DNA of 64,000 bases from Desulfovermiculus halophilus DSM 18834 (GTDB lineage Bacteria; Desulfobacterota; Desulfovibrionia; Desulfovibrionales; Desulfothermaceae): assembly GCF_000620765.1 (NCBI RefSeq), contig NZ_JIAK01000007.1, forward strand, positions 150,916 through 214,915, given 5' to 3'. Below, one piece after another: positions 40,776 to 49,462 of this stretch; positions within the stretch are counted from its first letter, which is position 1; every line of letters starts with the position of its first letter. A program made the position numbers and the translations under genes. The notes below the pieces were generated by a model that saw only the letters and a list, made by a program, of their open reading frames with translations, did not search any database and was not told where the DNA came from.

Positions 40776-42404
40776 ATGAAGCGTGGACAGAACACTCTCC
40801 AATCCCGATCTTCCCGACTGCATAGTATAGATAAAAAATTAATTCAACTCCTGGCTGAACGCTCCCAGCTTCTGGCCCGAGATGCCAGGGAACGAAAGGG
40901 AAACGATAAATCCTACGTTGATCCGGAAAAGGAAAAAAAGCTGTGGAGCCTGTGGCGCCAGGGGCTTGAGGAACATGGTTTGAACGAGCGCATTTTGCGC
41001 AGGACCTTTAATCTGGTGAACAGTTTGGCCTATGAGCAGGCTGAGCGACGGGAAGACTGGGTCATGGCTCTGCACCCCAGACTGGAGGCTGTGGATATTG
41101 ACCTGCCCGGACCGGTGGATACTGTGAAGACCCGGCTGTGGCTGATCATGGGCGCGGTTCTGGGGCGGGACGTGCGTATCCCCGGAGCTGTGCTCAACGA
41201 TGACCTCATAGAGCTGATCAAGGCCTGCAATCAAGCCGGGGCGGGAATGAGCTGGGATCAGGAGGGTGCGAGCTCCGGAACGGTCTGTCCGCAGTTCGAT
41301 CACTCCTCGATTTTCGTTGGTCAGGACCCCTTGAACTTTTATCTCCTCCTGGGGCTGAGCCTGACCAGTCCAGCCGTCTGCCGATTCAATGGAGGGGCGA
41401 GGCTCAAATCTGAGTCCATGGGGTTCCTCACCGATGTACTGGCTGAATTCGGGGCCCGTCAGGTGTTTCTGGTCCCAGGCAGCGACGGGGTGCCCATCCG
41501 GGTGGAGGCCAGTGGACAGGTCCCTTCCAAAGTCCGGGTTCCGGAAGAAGCTCCGGATGAGTTTGTCCTGGCCCTTTTACTCCTGGCTCCGGTATGGGCT
41601 CGTGCAAACGGGGAGTTTCGGCTGGTGCTGAATGCAGATTTAGAGCAGTTCAGGGGCAAACACCACCTTATCCCCATCTGGTCCCAGCTCGGGGCGGTGT
41701 GGGAGCAAGATGGCAAAGAACTGATCTTTTCCGGGAGCGAGCTGACCATGCCCCAACAGCCGGAGGTGGGCCTGGATCCTGTGCTGGCCGGATATGTTCT
41801 GGCCATGCCGGCCTTTTGCGGAGGGCGGGTTCTGCTGCACGGCACATTCCCTCAGGCCGGTCCGGAACGGGACGCCTTTCTGGAGCTCAGCTCTCAGGCC
41901 GGGCTGGACGTGGATGTCCGGGAGGGAGGGATTGAAAGCAAAAGCGGGGGGATGCCAAAGGCTGATCTGCGGTTGAGCTGCCGGCAGAGTCCGCGGCTTA
42001 TTCCCCTGGCTTTGGCCCTGGCCCTGGCCGGTGGACAGGAAAGCATCCTGGGCCTGAGCTCGGGACAGGACATGGATTTTGCCGCGCATATCCTCGCCAG
42101 CCTGGGAATGGAGTCGGAGCAAATAACGGATCAGGAATTGCGGATTCGCCCGGCCAGGGGGCGCCAGAGGGAAGATTTGGCAGTGACAGCGCCCAATGCC
42201 TGCTGGAGTCTGGGACTGGCCTTGATGGCCCTGGCCGGGGCCAAGGTGAGCATCAAGAACCCTGGCGTGCTCACCAGCCTCTGGCCGCAGTTCTGGACCC
42301 TGTATAAAAACCTGCCCCGGCCCAGAGCCAAGTCCCTGGCCGGGGAGGACAAAAAAGAGGAGAGCGGTCATGGCCCCAAACGGCGACGGAGAATTGTCGA
42401 CTGA
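40776..42404 (+). CDS. AroQ-like/EPSP-synthase-like fusion protein
   Basis: A 542-residue protein. Residues 15-95 look like an AroQ chorismate-mutase helix bundle (SIDKKLIQLLAERSQLLARDA, a lysine-glutamate rich middle, LVNSLAYEQAERR). The rest resembles EPSP synthase (AroA): GARLKSESMGFLTDVLAEFGA, PDEFVLALLLLAP, and a C-terminal repeat of the fold. However the AroA site GNAGTxxR seems to read VGQDPLNFYL, so catalytic residues may be missing. Sulfate reducers do carry AroA-annotated genes of this type, so it may still be the working or a regulatory protein. GGAG lies eight bases before the ATG. Confidence 0.65.
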   Translation: MKRGQNTLQSRSSRLHSIDKKLIQLLAERSQLLARDARERKGNDKSYVDPEKEKKLWSLWRQGLEEHGLNERILRRTFNLVNSLAYEQAERREDWVMALHPRLEAVDIDLPGPVDTVKTRLWLIMGAVLGRDVRIPGAVLNDDLIELIKACNQAGAGMSWDQEGASSGTVCPQFDHSSIFVGQDPLNFYLLLGLSLTSPAVCRFNGGARLKSESMGFLTDVLAEFGARQVFLVPGSDGVPIRVEASGQVPSKVRVPEEAPDEFVLALLLLAPVWARANGEFRLVLNADLEQFRGKHHLIPIWSQLGAVWEQDGKELIFSGSELTMPQQPEVGLDPVLAGYVLAMPAFCGGRVLLHGTFPQAGPERDAFLELSSQAGLDVDVREGGIESKSGGMPKADLRLSCRQSPRLIPLALALALAGGQESILGLSSGQDMDFAAHILASLGMESEQITDQELRIRPARGRQREDLAVTAPNACWSLGLALMALAGAKVSIKNPGVLTSLWPQFWTLYKNLPRPRAKSLAGEDKKEESGHGPKRRRRIVD

Positions 42405-42636
42405 TCAGGACCTGGCTGAGGTGGAAGCCGCCATGGAGCGTCTGGGCCGGGAGAAGGACGAGTGCGAAGAGAAGATCCAAAGCCTGCGCAGTGCGGAAGA
42501 TCCAGGGCAGGGAATGTATTTTGCCCAGAAGATATTTGCTGCTCAGCAGGAGAAGCTGCGTCTGCAGGTGGAGATGGATTTGTGCCGGGCCAAAAAGAAC
42601 AGGTATCTTTTGGCCCGGGAATGGGGGCAGGTTTAG
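42370..42636 (+). CDS. small coiled-coil protein
   Basis: An 88-residue, highly charged and probably helical protein (LAEVEAAMERLGREKDECEEK). I do not recognise a family. It overlaps the end of the preceding gene by 35 bases in another frame; the ATG has GAGGAG upstream, which is why I accept it. A heptamer repeat begins just behind its stop. Confidence 0.55.
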   Translation: MAPNGDGELSTDQDLAEVEAAMERLGREKDECEEKIQSLRSAEDPGQGMYFAQKIFAAQQEKLRLQVEMDLCRAKKNRYLLAREWGQV

Positions 42637-42638
42637 GG

Positions 42639-42750
42639 GACAGAAGACAGAAGACAGAGATCAGACGTCAGACGTCAGAGGACAGAAGACAGAAGACAGA
42701 GGTCAGAGATCAGACGTCAGAGTTCAGTAGGCAGAGAACAGTGGACAGTG
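42639..42750. repeat. tandem heptamer array 1 (NNCAGAN, 16 units)
   Basis: Sixteen head-to-tail seven-base units such as GACAGAA, GTCAGAC, ATCAGAC and GACAGAG with no interruption. The period of seven makes a coding role unlikely. Confidence 0.85.
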
Positions 42751-42851
42751 GTCGGATTGCGGCCCTGAGGGACCTCCACCCCGGAAGGGTGATCGGTGGA
42801 AGACGGAATGCCTGACGGGATTACGTCCTGGACCCGACGGATCGAGTGTAG

Positions 42852-42871
42852 GGGCGAATAATCATTCGCCC
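42852..42871. repeat. REP palindrome (family A), solitary copy
   Basis: GGGCGAAT, four bases, ATTCGCCC. Same palindrome as those around the RAYT gene at 46 kb. Confidence 0.8.
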
Positions 42872-42888
42872 TCTTGGGGGTGAGCAAA

Positions 42889-42993
42889 TAGCAGAGGACA
42901 GAAGATAGAGGTCAGACGTCAGACGTCAGAGGACAGAAGTCAGAGAGCAGAGGGCAGAGCTCTGATCGCTGATGTCTGACCTCTGCCCTCTTA
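42889..42993. repeat. tandem heptamer array 2 with terminal hairpin
   Basis: About ten NNCAGAN units (42889-42958), then the inverted version; AGAGGGCAGAG pairs with CTCTGCCCTCT, which lies at the end of the RsbW-like gene and could act as its terminator on the minus strand. Confidence 0.75.
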
Positions 42994-42994
42994 T

Positions 42995-43429
42995 TTAGAG
43001 GTGTTTTTCCATGTGCATCACGTTGCCACCCTCCCGGTCGGAGAAGCCGTAATCCAGGATGTCGACTGTCTTGCGGATGATGAACAGACCCATCCCGGTC
43101 TCTTTGGGGTTGGTCACGTCCGGGGTGGGGATGCTGGAAGGATCGAACCCGGGGCCAAAATCTATGACCTGCAGGACAATCTTTGTGTCCTGGAAAAGCA
43201 GTTTGAATTTGAGCAGCCCATCCTCGTGGCTCGGGTAGGCATGACGGATGACGTTGGAGCACGCTTCGTAGACAATGAGCTCCAGGTTGTAGGCCAGCTG
43301 GTCCTCCCGGCCCTGCAGGCAGGGATGGCGGGAAAAAATTGCCTTGCAGAAGTGACCTATGGCCGGGAGGTACAGGAGGTCGGCCTTGATCTCCATCGTT
43401 ATGTCCGGATTTCGCAGATATGATGGCAT
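42995..43429 (-). CDS. RsbW-like ATP-binding protein (HATPase, serine kinase/anti-sigma type)
   Basis: A 144-residue GHKL-fold protein. The ATP-lid boxes are present: N box ELIVYEACSNVIRHAY, G1 VIDFGPGFD, G2 GMGLFIIRKTVD. Such small proteins phosphorylate anti-sigma-factor antagonists or hold sigma factors. No partner STAS or phosphatase gene is nearby. It ends in the heptamer-repeat region and starts 33 bases after the phosphofructokinase gene on the same strand. The ribosome site is weak. Confidence 0.8.
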   Translation of the reverse strand: MPSYLRNPDITMEIKADLLYLPAIGHFCKAIFSRHPCLQGREDQLAYNLELIVYEACSNVIRHAYPSHEDGLLKFKLLFQDTKIVLQVIDFGPGFDPSSIPTPDVTNPKETGMGLFIIRKTVDILDYGFSDREGGNVMHMEKHL

Positions 43430-43461
43430 TGTCGCATCCCAGGTCTGATCTGTTCAACGGG

Positions 43462-44796
43462 TCAGGCGGATTGTCCGTTCTGCAGGTGTACCGGCTGGCC
43501 TGTGGACTCCAGGACCGCCCGCCAGTAGTTGGAGTGCACATTGAGCTTGCGCCGTTTCTGGGTCACCAGCTCTAACGGCAGGTAGACATACCGATCCTGC
43601 AGCTTGGTGACCACCATGTTCGTCTTTCCGGCCATGGCCGCGTGGACCGCGTGCTGGCCCAGGAAGCCGCAATAGACGTTGTCGCTGGAATTTGCCGGGA
43701 CGGATCGGATGATATAGCTGGGGTCGATGAACTTGAGGGTGATGGGCATGCCCTGGTCCTTGAAAAAGGACTTGATCCTGTCCTGGAGCATGGCACAGAC
43801 ATCGGCCAGGACCGGATTTCCGGAGGCATCGGTGAGGACTTCGCCTTTGGCGTCCCGCTCGTAGCAGCACAGATCCTGTCCTGCCCCTTCAGCCACCACA
43901 ATAACGGCGTGCTTTCGCTTTTCAATCCGCTCCTGCAGGCGGGGGAGAAATCCGTTCGGGGGATCGAGCTCAAAGGATTCTTCCGGAATGAGCACGAAGT
44001 TGACGTCCCTCTGGGCCAGGGTGGCCTCGGAGGCGATAAAGCCGGACTCCCGGCCCATGAGCTTGACCATGCCGATTCCGTTCGGCGCGCCCTGGGCCTC
44101 GGTGTGCGCGCAGCGGATGGCCTCGGTGGCCTTGGACACTGCGGTGTCGAAGCCGAAGGACTTGGGGACGAAGTAGATGTCGTTGTCTATGGTCTTGGGC
44201 ACCCCGATCACCGAAAGCTTGATGTTTCGCTTCTCAACCTCCTGTTGAATGGCTGATGCGGCCTTCATGGTCCCATCACCGCCGATGAGGAAGAGCACGT
44301 TCACGTTCATCCGCTCCAGGGCGTCCACAATGGCATCGGCCGGCTGATGGCCGCGGGAGGAGCCCAAAATGGTGCCCCCGAACTCGTGGATCCGGGTCAC
44401 GCTGTCCGGACTGAGCTCCATGACCGGGTGTCCGAACTCAGGAATGAACCCCTCCAGCCCGTAGCGGATACCCAGGGTGGTGCTGATCCCGTACTGGTGG
44501 TGGGCCTCCATGACCAGGGCTCTGATCACGTCGTTTATTCCTGGGCACAGCCCCCCGCAGGTGACAATGGCGCACTTGGTTTTGCTGGGGTCGAAGTAGA
44601 TCCGTTCTCTGGGTCCGGCTTCTTCCAGCTCGTAGTGACTGGGTTCGGTATCGGCATCTTCCAGCATCTCTTCCGAGATATGCATGGTCAGCCTTTTGTT
44701 CTCTGGGATAAAACGGCCAAAAGGCAGGGGGGATTTGGCTCTGCATTCCCCGAGTCTCTTGATCTGAGCCTGGATCGGCTCGGCCTGGCTTGGCAT
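43462..44796 (-). CDS. pfkA: ATP-dependent 6-phosphofructokinase
   Basis: A 444-residue phosphofructokinase of the longer, plant/bacterial type. The phosphate-donor loop reads GGDGT, as in ATP-using enzymes rather than the GGDDS of the PPi type, though PKTIDND with its lysine, often seen with PPi enzymes, is also present. Substrate residues MGRES and KFIDPSYIIRS are visible. It phosphorylates fructose 6-phosphate in glycolysis. AGGAG lies nine bases before the ATG. Confidence 0.9.
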   Translation of the reverse strand: MPSQAEPIQAQIKRLGECRAKSPLPFGRFIPENKRLTMHISEEMLEDADTEPSHYELEEAGPRERIYFDPSKTKCAIVTCGGLCPGINDVIRALVMEAHHQYGISTTLGIRYGLEGFIPEFGHPVMELSPDSVTRIHEFGGTILGSSRGHQPADAIVDALERMNVNVLFLIGGDGTMKAASAIQQEVEKRNIKLSVIGVPKTIDNDIYFVPKSFGFDTAVSKATEAIRCAHTEAQGAPNGIGMVKLMGRESGFIASEATLAQRDVNFVLIPEESFELDPPNGFLPRLQERIEKRKHAVIVVAEGAGQDLCCYERDAKGEVLTDASGNPVLADVCAMLQDRIKSFFKDQGMPITLKFIDPSYIIRSVPANSSDNVYCGFLGQHAVHAAMAGKTNMVVTKLQDRYVYLPLELVTQKRRKLNVHSNYWRAVLESTGQPVHLQNGQSA

Positions 44797-44829
44797 GCGG
44801 GCAAACTCCTGGTTTGGGTAATTCTGGGA

Positions 44830-45210
44830 TCAGCCCCTGATCTTGGATTCACTCTTGCCGGGGTTTCGTTCCAAATGCACATACCGCCTGGCGGCCGACT
44901 GGGCCAGACGGGTGAGGATGATGGTCAGGTCAGAACGGTGCTGCAGGGCCAGGTATCCGGGGTGGCTGGCCAGTTTGCCGCTTACTGCATAGGGAGGATC
45001 GGACTCTGGAGTCAGATGGACGTCCTCGTATTCCACCTGGGACCGGCCGGGATCCTCGGCGGTTCCCTCCAGGGCGCGGTGTAAGAACTCCCGGGCGGTA
45101 TAGACGAAAAATTTTTTGATATCTTCCGGAGATTCCGCGGTGTTGAGTCGATTGCGATAGGCGGGACGGAGGTCGTTTTCGATTTTGGTGAAAGACAGCT
45201 GTTCAGACAT
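44830..45210 (-). CDS. hypothetical protein
   Basis: A 126-residue soluble protein that I do not recognise. It begins MSEQLSFTKIEND and is rich in charged residues; no signal peptide, membrane part or metal motif. GGGAGAG before the ATG at 45210 supports this start over an upstream codon. It lies 33 bases upstream of the phosphofructokinase gene on the same strand and may be co-transcribed. Confidence 0.7.
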   Translation of the reverse strand: MSEQLSFTKIENDLRPAYRNRLNTAESPEDIKKFFVYTAREFLHRALEGTAEDPGRSQVEYEDVHLTPESDPPYAVSGKLASHPGYLALQHRSDLTIILTRLAQSAARRYVHLERNPGKSESKIRG

Positions 45211-45407
45211 GATGCTCTCTCCCCAGGTGGTTGAGGGACAGACGAGAACACGGTCGACCTCGGGACACACGATCTGTACGCTGGTGCGAGGCAGTGTACG
45301 GGCGGCAGGGACACGGATCATGCTTGGGGCTGATTTCATAGCATAACGGGATTGCTTGAAACTGGGTCATCCTGACTATTTTCAACAATAGCAGGGAGGA
45401 AGACGGG

Positions 45408-45806
45408 ATGCAAGAGATTTATGTCCGAAGCGGACAGCGAGAGGAATTTATCGACATTACCGGCCAGGTCCGGGAAGCGGTGAAAGAGAACGGGTGGGAG
45501 AATGGGGTTCTCACCCTGTACTGTACGCATACAACCGCAGGGATCACCATCAATGAGGCGGCCGATCCCAGCGTGGTCCGGGATATGCTGACCTTTTTGC
45601 GGTCTGCGGTGCCCAGGGACGGGGATTACCGGCACATGGAGGGCAACAGCGACGCCCATATCAAATCCAGCCTGATGGGCTGTGCGCAGCAGGTGATCGT
45701 GGACCGGGGCAAGCTGGTCCTGGGCACCTGGCAGGGGATCTTCTTTACCGAGTTCGACGGCCCCAGGTCTAGAAAGATAAAGGTGCAGTGGCAAAAGGCA
45801 GAGTGA
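45408..45806 (+). CDS. yjbQ: YjbQ family protein (UPF0047)
   Basis: A 132-residue trimeric-fold protein of the YjbQ family. The signature CTHTTAGITINEAADP and HIKSSLMG is complete, with GTWQGIFFTEFDGPR at the end. Some members have weak thiamine-phosphate synthase activity, but the true role is open. A good AGGAGG precedes the ATG. The gene is followed by a REP unit. Confidence 0.92.
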   Translation: MQEIYVRSGQREEFIDITGQVREAVKENGWENGVLTLYCTHTTAGITINEAADPSVVRDMLTFLRSAVPRDGDYRHMEGNSDAHIKSSLMGCAQQVIVDRGKLVLGTWQGIFFTEFDGPRSRKIKVQWQKAE

Positions 45807-45835
45807 GGGATGAGGGGCGAATTCGGGGAACAAGA

Positions 45836-46069
45836 GGGCGAATGATTATTCGCCCCTACAAACTGTGCGCAGGGCTTGGCCTCCAGGAAAGAAGTCGGCG
45901 GTTATGCGATCAAGAAACTTGCGCCGCTCAATCGGCAGGTTTTGGCGATATGGATGCCAGATGTGCAACATCCGTGAGGTCCCAGGCCAAGATGCCAAAC
46001 GAGCAGCCTGTCCTTACACTTTTACCCGGGTTATGAGGTTCGAGTGTAGGGGCGAATAATCATTCGCCC
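45836..46069. repeat. REP unit 1 (palindrome - body - palindrome)
   Basis: Family A palindromes at 45836-45855 and 46050-46069 enclose a body of about 194 bases. The body is repeated twice more at 46674-46866 and 46887-47078. It borders the 3' end of the RAYT gene. Confidence 0.9.
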
Positions 46070-46082
46070 TCTGTGTCTATGG

Positions 46083-46631
46083 TCATGCCCCGAACACAGG
46101 ATGTAGCTTGTCCTTTGTCCAGTTCTGTGGGTTGGTCAGGATGTATTCCCGAATCATGTTCAAGTCGTCATCATTGCGGATGATATGTTCATAAAACCCA
46201 CGCTGCCAAAGAGTCTTGAGTTCGGTGTGCCGACGAGCCCATGTGGTCACCCCGATTTTAAATCCCCGGATTATGGAGCCGAGAGTCTTTGACGTCCCAG
46301 CTGGTTGTGGTTTGTGGTGTACAGCATTCTTCCCATCACCATGCTCACATCCGACCACGGATCTTTTGATGTACAAAATGCCGTGGACATGATTGGGCAT
46401 TATAACGAAAGCATCCAAAGCTGCATGGGGATAGTGAACTGGAATCTCTTCCCAGCAGTTGGCTGCGGTACGACCAAGAGCGTTTTTGTTCATCCGCTCG
46501 GCCGTAATTTTTCCGAACAAACATGCCCGGTTATGAGCACAAACGGTTACAAAATAGGCACCGGCCTGGGAATAGTCATAGCCAGGCAGGCGTATTGATC
46601 GGCGGTTGTGGATAGCTGGATTGTAGGGCAT
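46083..46631 (-). CDS. REP-associated tyrosine transposase (RAYT)
   Basis: A 182-residue HUH-type Y1 transposase. The metal site is PNHVHGI, and the catalytic tyrosine should lie in WQRGFYEHIIRNDDDL. The N-terminus (RRSIRLPGYDYSQAGAYFVTVCAH) is typical of RAYTs. It is flanked on both sides by the palindromes GGGCGAAT-ATTCGCCC, its probable substrate, so this is a RAYT with its own REP family. The gene looks intact. Confidence 0.9.
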   Translation of the reverse strand: MPYNPAIHNRRSIRLPGYDYSQAGAYFVTVCAHNRACLFGKITAERMNKNALGRTAANCWEEIPVHYPHAALDAFVIMPNHVHGILYIKRSVVGCEHGDGKNAVHHKPQPAGTSKTLGSIIRGFKIGVTTWARRHTELKTLWQRGFYEHIIRNDDDLNMIREYILTNPQNWTKDKLHPVFGA

Positions 46632-46653
46632 GTCCCATCCCGGCCGGACAAGA

Positions 46654-47098
46654 GGGCGAATGATTATTCGCCCCTACAAACTGTGCGCAGGGCTTGGCCT
46701 CCAGGAAAAAAGTCGGCGGTTATGCGATCAAGAAACTTGCGCCGCTCAATCGGCAGGTCCTGGCGATATGGATGCCAGATGTGTGATATCTGGGGGTCCC
46801 AGGCCAAGATGCCAAACGAGCAGCCTGTCCTTACACTTTTACCCGGGTTATGGGGTTCGAGTGCAGGGGCGAATGATTATTCGCCCCTACAAACTGTGCG
46901 CAAAGCTTGGCCTCCAGGAAAAAGTCGGCGGTTATGCGATCAAGAAACTTGCGCCGCTCAATCGGCAGGTCTTGGCGATATGGATGCCAGATGTGTGATA
47001 TCTGGGGGTCCCAGGCCAAGATACCAAACGAGCAGCCTGTCCTTACACTTTTACCCGGGTTATGGGGTTCGAGTGTAGGGGCGAATAATCATTCGCCC
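46654..47098. repeat. REP units 2 and 3 in tandem
   Basis: Palindromes at 46654-46673, 46867-46886 and 47079-47098 enclose two nearly identical bodies of about 192 bases. In the minus direction the body can be read as an open frame (AWDPQISHIWHPYRQDLP, ERRKFLDRI); it may be a captured gene piece. The array adjoins the 5' side of the RAYT gene and the 3' end of the patatin gene. Confidence 0.9.
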
Positions 47099-47113
47099 TC
47101 TGTGCCTGGCCCT

Positions 47114-48025
47114 CTACTGCCAGGTCTTTAGCCGCCGCCACCAGGGATGCCTATTCTCCACCGCCTCCTGGATCCTGGGCAGGGCCTCCAGGGCCGCCTG
47201 TCGTCCGGATTCCAGCATCTCATCCAGTCTGTGCATCTCGTTCCAGCCCACGTCCTTGGTTTCCGGCTCAATAACCACGTCGGCATTGGCCGCCTGGGCC
47301 CGGCATAAATAGGAGAGGTTGATCTCTTCGGCCCGGATCATGATGTCCAGGGCGTTATGGATTGGTTCGTGAGGATTGATCCTGGGGGGAACGGACACAG
47401 CCACCAGGACGTTCTCCTCCAGGTCGTGGGCGTACTTGACCGGGACAGGGCAGCAGATGGCTCCGTCGCTGACCAGGGCACCGTCCATTTCCACCGGGGG
47501 CAGAAAACCGGGAATCGAGGAGCTGGCCAGGACGGCCTGAATCAGGCTCCCGGCGCACAGGGGCATGTCCTGTCCGGTGGTGATGTCCGTGGCCACGGCC
47601 ACAAAGGGCAGCCGGCAGTACTGGAAGTCATGGATATGGATGAGCATTTCCAGGCACTGGATGAAACGGTCCGAGGAGAGGAGGGACATCCTGCTCTGGG
47701 CCATGTACAGGGCCAGGGTGTCCCGGATGCGGCAGGTGATCTGGTCCCAGAAGCTGGACTCCCGGCTGCCCTGGTGCATGAAGTTGGAAAAGGCCGATCC
47801 CTGGAAGGTATCGCTGGAGATGAGCTCCCGGAAGCGCTGATCCAGGACCTTGGCATCCATGGTCTCGGCAAACATGGCCCCGACAATGGCTCCTGCACTG
47901 GTCCCGGCGATCCGGCCGATCTCAAAGCCCTTTTCCTGCAGGACCTGGAGCACCCCGACGTGGGCCAGACCCTTGGCTCCGCCGTAGCTTAAGGCCAGGG
48001 AGATCTTGGGTGATGTTGAAGACAT
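47114..48025 (-). CDS. patatin-like phospholipase (RssA type)
   Basis: A 303-residue serine hydrolase. The oxyanion loop GGAKGLAHVG, nucleophile elbow GTSAG and the aspartate motif SDGAI form the Ser-Asp dyad of patatins. Probably a cytoplasmic or membrane-associated lipid acyl hydrolase. I place the start at MSSTSPKIS, which is the normal N-terminus. A shorter copy of its N-terminal part is found as a remnant at 50296. Confidence 0.88.
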   Translation of the reverse strand: MSSTSPKISLALSYGGAKGLAHVGVLQVLQEKGFEIGRIAGTSAGAIVGAMFAETMDAKVLDQRFRELISSDTFQGSAFSNFMHQGSRESSFWDQITCRIRDTLALYMAQSRMSLLSSDRFIQCLEMLIHIHDFQYCRLPFVAVATDITTGQDMPLCAGSLIQAVLASSSIPGFLPPVEMDGALVSDGAICCPVPVKYAHDLEENVLVAVSVPPRINPHEPIHNALDIMIRAEEINLSYLCRAQAANADVVIEPETKDVGWNEMHRLDEMLESGRQAALEALPRIQEAVENRHPWWRRLKTWQ

Positions 48026-48170
48026 ACTTGTGATTGTATGAAGTCTGCCAGGTAATGGCAAGGACCATAAGGTATTGGTCATCTCGCACCCATTTGTATC
48101 TAAAGACTTGACTGGAGATTTAATTCTCCTTACCTTGAGGTAAGGAGATTGATCATTTCAGGAGGACGTT

Positions 48171-48407
48171 ATGCATGCAACTCTGACCAGCAAGGGGCAG
48201 ATTACATTGCCCAAGGCCCTGCGGGAGAAGCTCAAGCTGTCTGCAGGGGACAGGGTGGAATTCATTGTTGATGATGAGCATTGTGCACGCCTGGTGGTCA
48301 CAAACGTACCAGTGACCAGCTTGAAGGGCATGCTGCCCAAGCCCTCACAACCTGTTCCCCTGGAGGAGATGGACAAGGCTGTCCAGCAGGGAGCCCAAAA
48401 CTTATGA
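48171..48407 (+). CDS. vapB: AbrB/SpoVT-type antitoxin VapB
   Basis: A 78-residue protein with an N-terminal swapped-hairpin DNA-binding domain (TSKGQITLPKALREKLKLSAGD) and an extended C-terminus that can bind a toxin. It should neutralise the following PIN toxin and repress the operon. AGGAGG precedes the ATG. The last bases overlap the toxin start (ATGA). Confidence 0.88.
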   Translation: MHATLTSKGQITLPKALREKLKLSAGDRVEFIVDDEHCARLVVTNVPVTSLKGMLPKPSQPVPLEEMDKAVQQGAQNL

Positions 48408-48799
48408 TTGGTCTGGACACCAATGTGCTGGTTAGGTATCTGACCCAGGATGATCCTGATCAGGCGGCCAGAGCTGGCCGGATTATTGAAACATGCTGCA
48501 CAAAAGACGATCCCGGTCTTGTGAGCTTGGTTGTTCTTTGCGAGCTGGTCTGGGTTCTTCGCGGTGCCTATGGGTATGAAAAAAAATTGGTTATACAGGT
48601 GCTGGAACAGATTATGGCCATCAGTGAACTGCAGGTTGAAGCGGAAGATATAGCCAGGTCATCACTGACAGCCTTTCGACGAGGTCCGGCAGACTTTGCG
48701 GATTATGTGACTGTCATTTCAAACCGTGCCAGGGGAAGCACTGTCACGTACAGTTTTGATAAGAAACTGGCTGAGCACGACTATGTCCGGATACCATAA
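48404..48799 (+). CDS. vapC: PIN-domain toxin VapC
   Basis: A 131-residue PIN ribonuclease. The acidic metal residues are visible in GLDTNVLVRYL, CELVWVL, and YSFDKKLAEHD, so it appears active. Typical targets are tRNA or rRNA. It overlaps vapB by four bases and forms a normal VapBC pair. Confidence 0.88.
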   Translation: MIGLDTNVLVRYLTQDDPDQAARAGRIIETCCTKDDPGLVSLVVLCELVWVLRGAYGYEKKLVIQVLEQIMAISELQVEAEDIARSSLTAFRRGPADFADYVTVISNRARGSTVTYSFDKKLAEHDYVRIP

Positions 48800-48870
48800 C
48801 CTGCAGTGATCGATTTTACGGGAGAAATTCTTGGAACGAAGAAAGCAAGATCCAGGCAAGGAGGTAGTAG

Positions 48871-48884
48871 GGGCGAATAACCAT
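48871..48884. repeat. truncated REP palindrome
   Basis: GGGCGAATAACCAT is the left half of the family A palindrome, then it breaks off. Confidence 0.55.
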
Positions 48885-48911
48885 ACAGAATGGCACGTTA
48901 TTCACAGCAAG

Positions 48912-49043
48912 CTAGAGTTCAGAGTCCATGATCAGGGCTATGCGTTCCCTCTCCAGGGGAATCAGATCCCCGGCCCGGCTGCCAAAGGCGTACACGATCT
49001 GCAGGTTGAAGCGCTCAGCCGGCTCGGCCCAAAAGGTTGGCAT
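48912..49043 (-). pseudogene. remnant of a MNT-type nucleotidyltransferase
   Basis: A frame of 43 codons reads MPTFWAEPAERFNLQIVYAF and continues with GSRAGDL, the GS part of a minimal nucleotidyltransferase. The downstream DxD motif is missing and the frame stops after 43 residues. It looks like the N-terminal stump of a second MntA-like antitoxin. Confidence 0.55.
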
Positions 49044-49150
49044 ATCTCATGTACTCCCCTGCTCCACACGTTTGCATGGAGTGTTTTTGGGTATCAAATT
49101 GAAATAAAGTAATAGTATCATACCAGAGCATGTGCGGTGGATGCCGAACT

Positions 49151-49462
49151 TTATATGTTCAGGGCGAAGCGGACAGCCTGGCTTACAGCAGTCAGCTTGT
49201 CGGTCGGAAGGGTGGTAATGAGGGAACCGATTTGAGCCTTGGCAACTGTCTGCAAATGATCACAGTTCACTGCGCATTCTTTGGGCATGCCCTCTTCTTT
49301 GGATAAGAACACCTCAGACGGAATATCCCTGACGGTACTGGTAATAGGAGCGATGGTTACTTCTCCCAGATATTCAATGACAGAGCTTCGGGTTAGAATG
49401 AGCACCGGTCTTTTTTTGTCCGGTCGATAGAATGTATACCACCGAACCTCTCCACGTTTCAT
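49151..49462 (-). CDS. MazF/PemK-type toxin
   Basis: A 103-residue endoribonuclease of the PemK/MazF fold: MKRGEVRWYTF, KRPVLILTRSSVI, TVRDIPSEV and CAVNCDHLQTV. The catalytic Arg and Thr typical of MazF are in place (RPVLI, PITSTVR). It cuts mRNA when released from its antitoxin. Four bases overlap the upstream antitoxin gene. Confidence 0.88.
   Translation of the reverse strand: MKRGEVRWYTFYRPDKKRPVLILTRSSVIEYLGEVTIAPITSTVRDIPSEVFLSKEEGMPKECAVNCDHLQTVAKAQIGSLITTLPTDKLTAVSQAVRFALNI

Noticed and set aside
42639..42993. Protein-coding reading of the heptamer arrays
   Set aside because: The seven-base period shifts frame in each unit, and stop codons or odd residues appear in all frames.
45836..47098. 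CRISPR array at the triplicated unit
   Set aside because: The bodies between palindromes are nearly identical, the reverse of CRISPR spacers, and a RAYT gene explains them.
48831..49112. Plus-strand frame of 93 codons after vapC
   Set aside because: It runs across a REP piece and opposite the nucleotidyltransferase remnant; no ribosome site and no family features.
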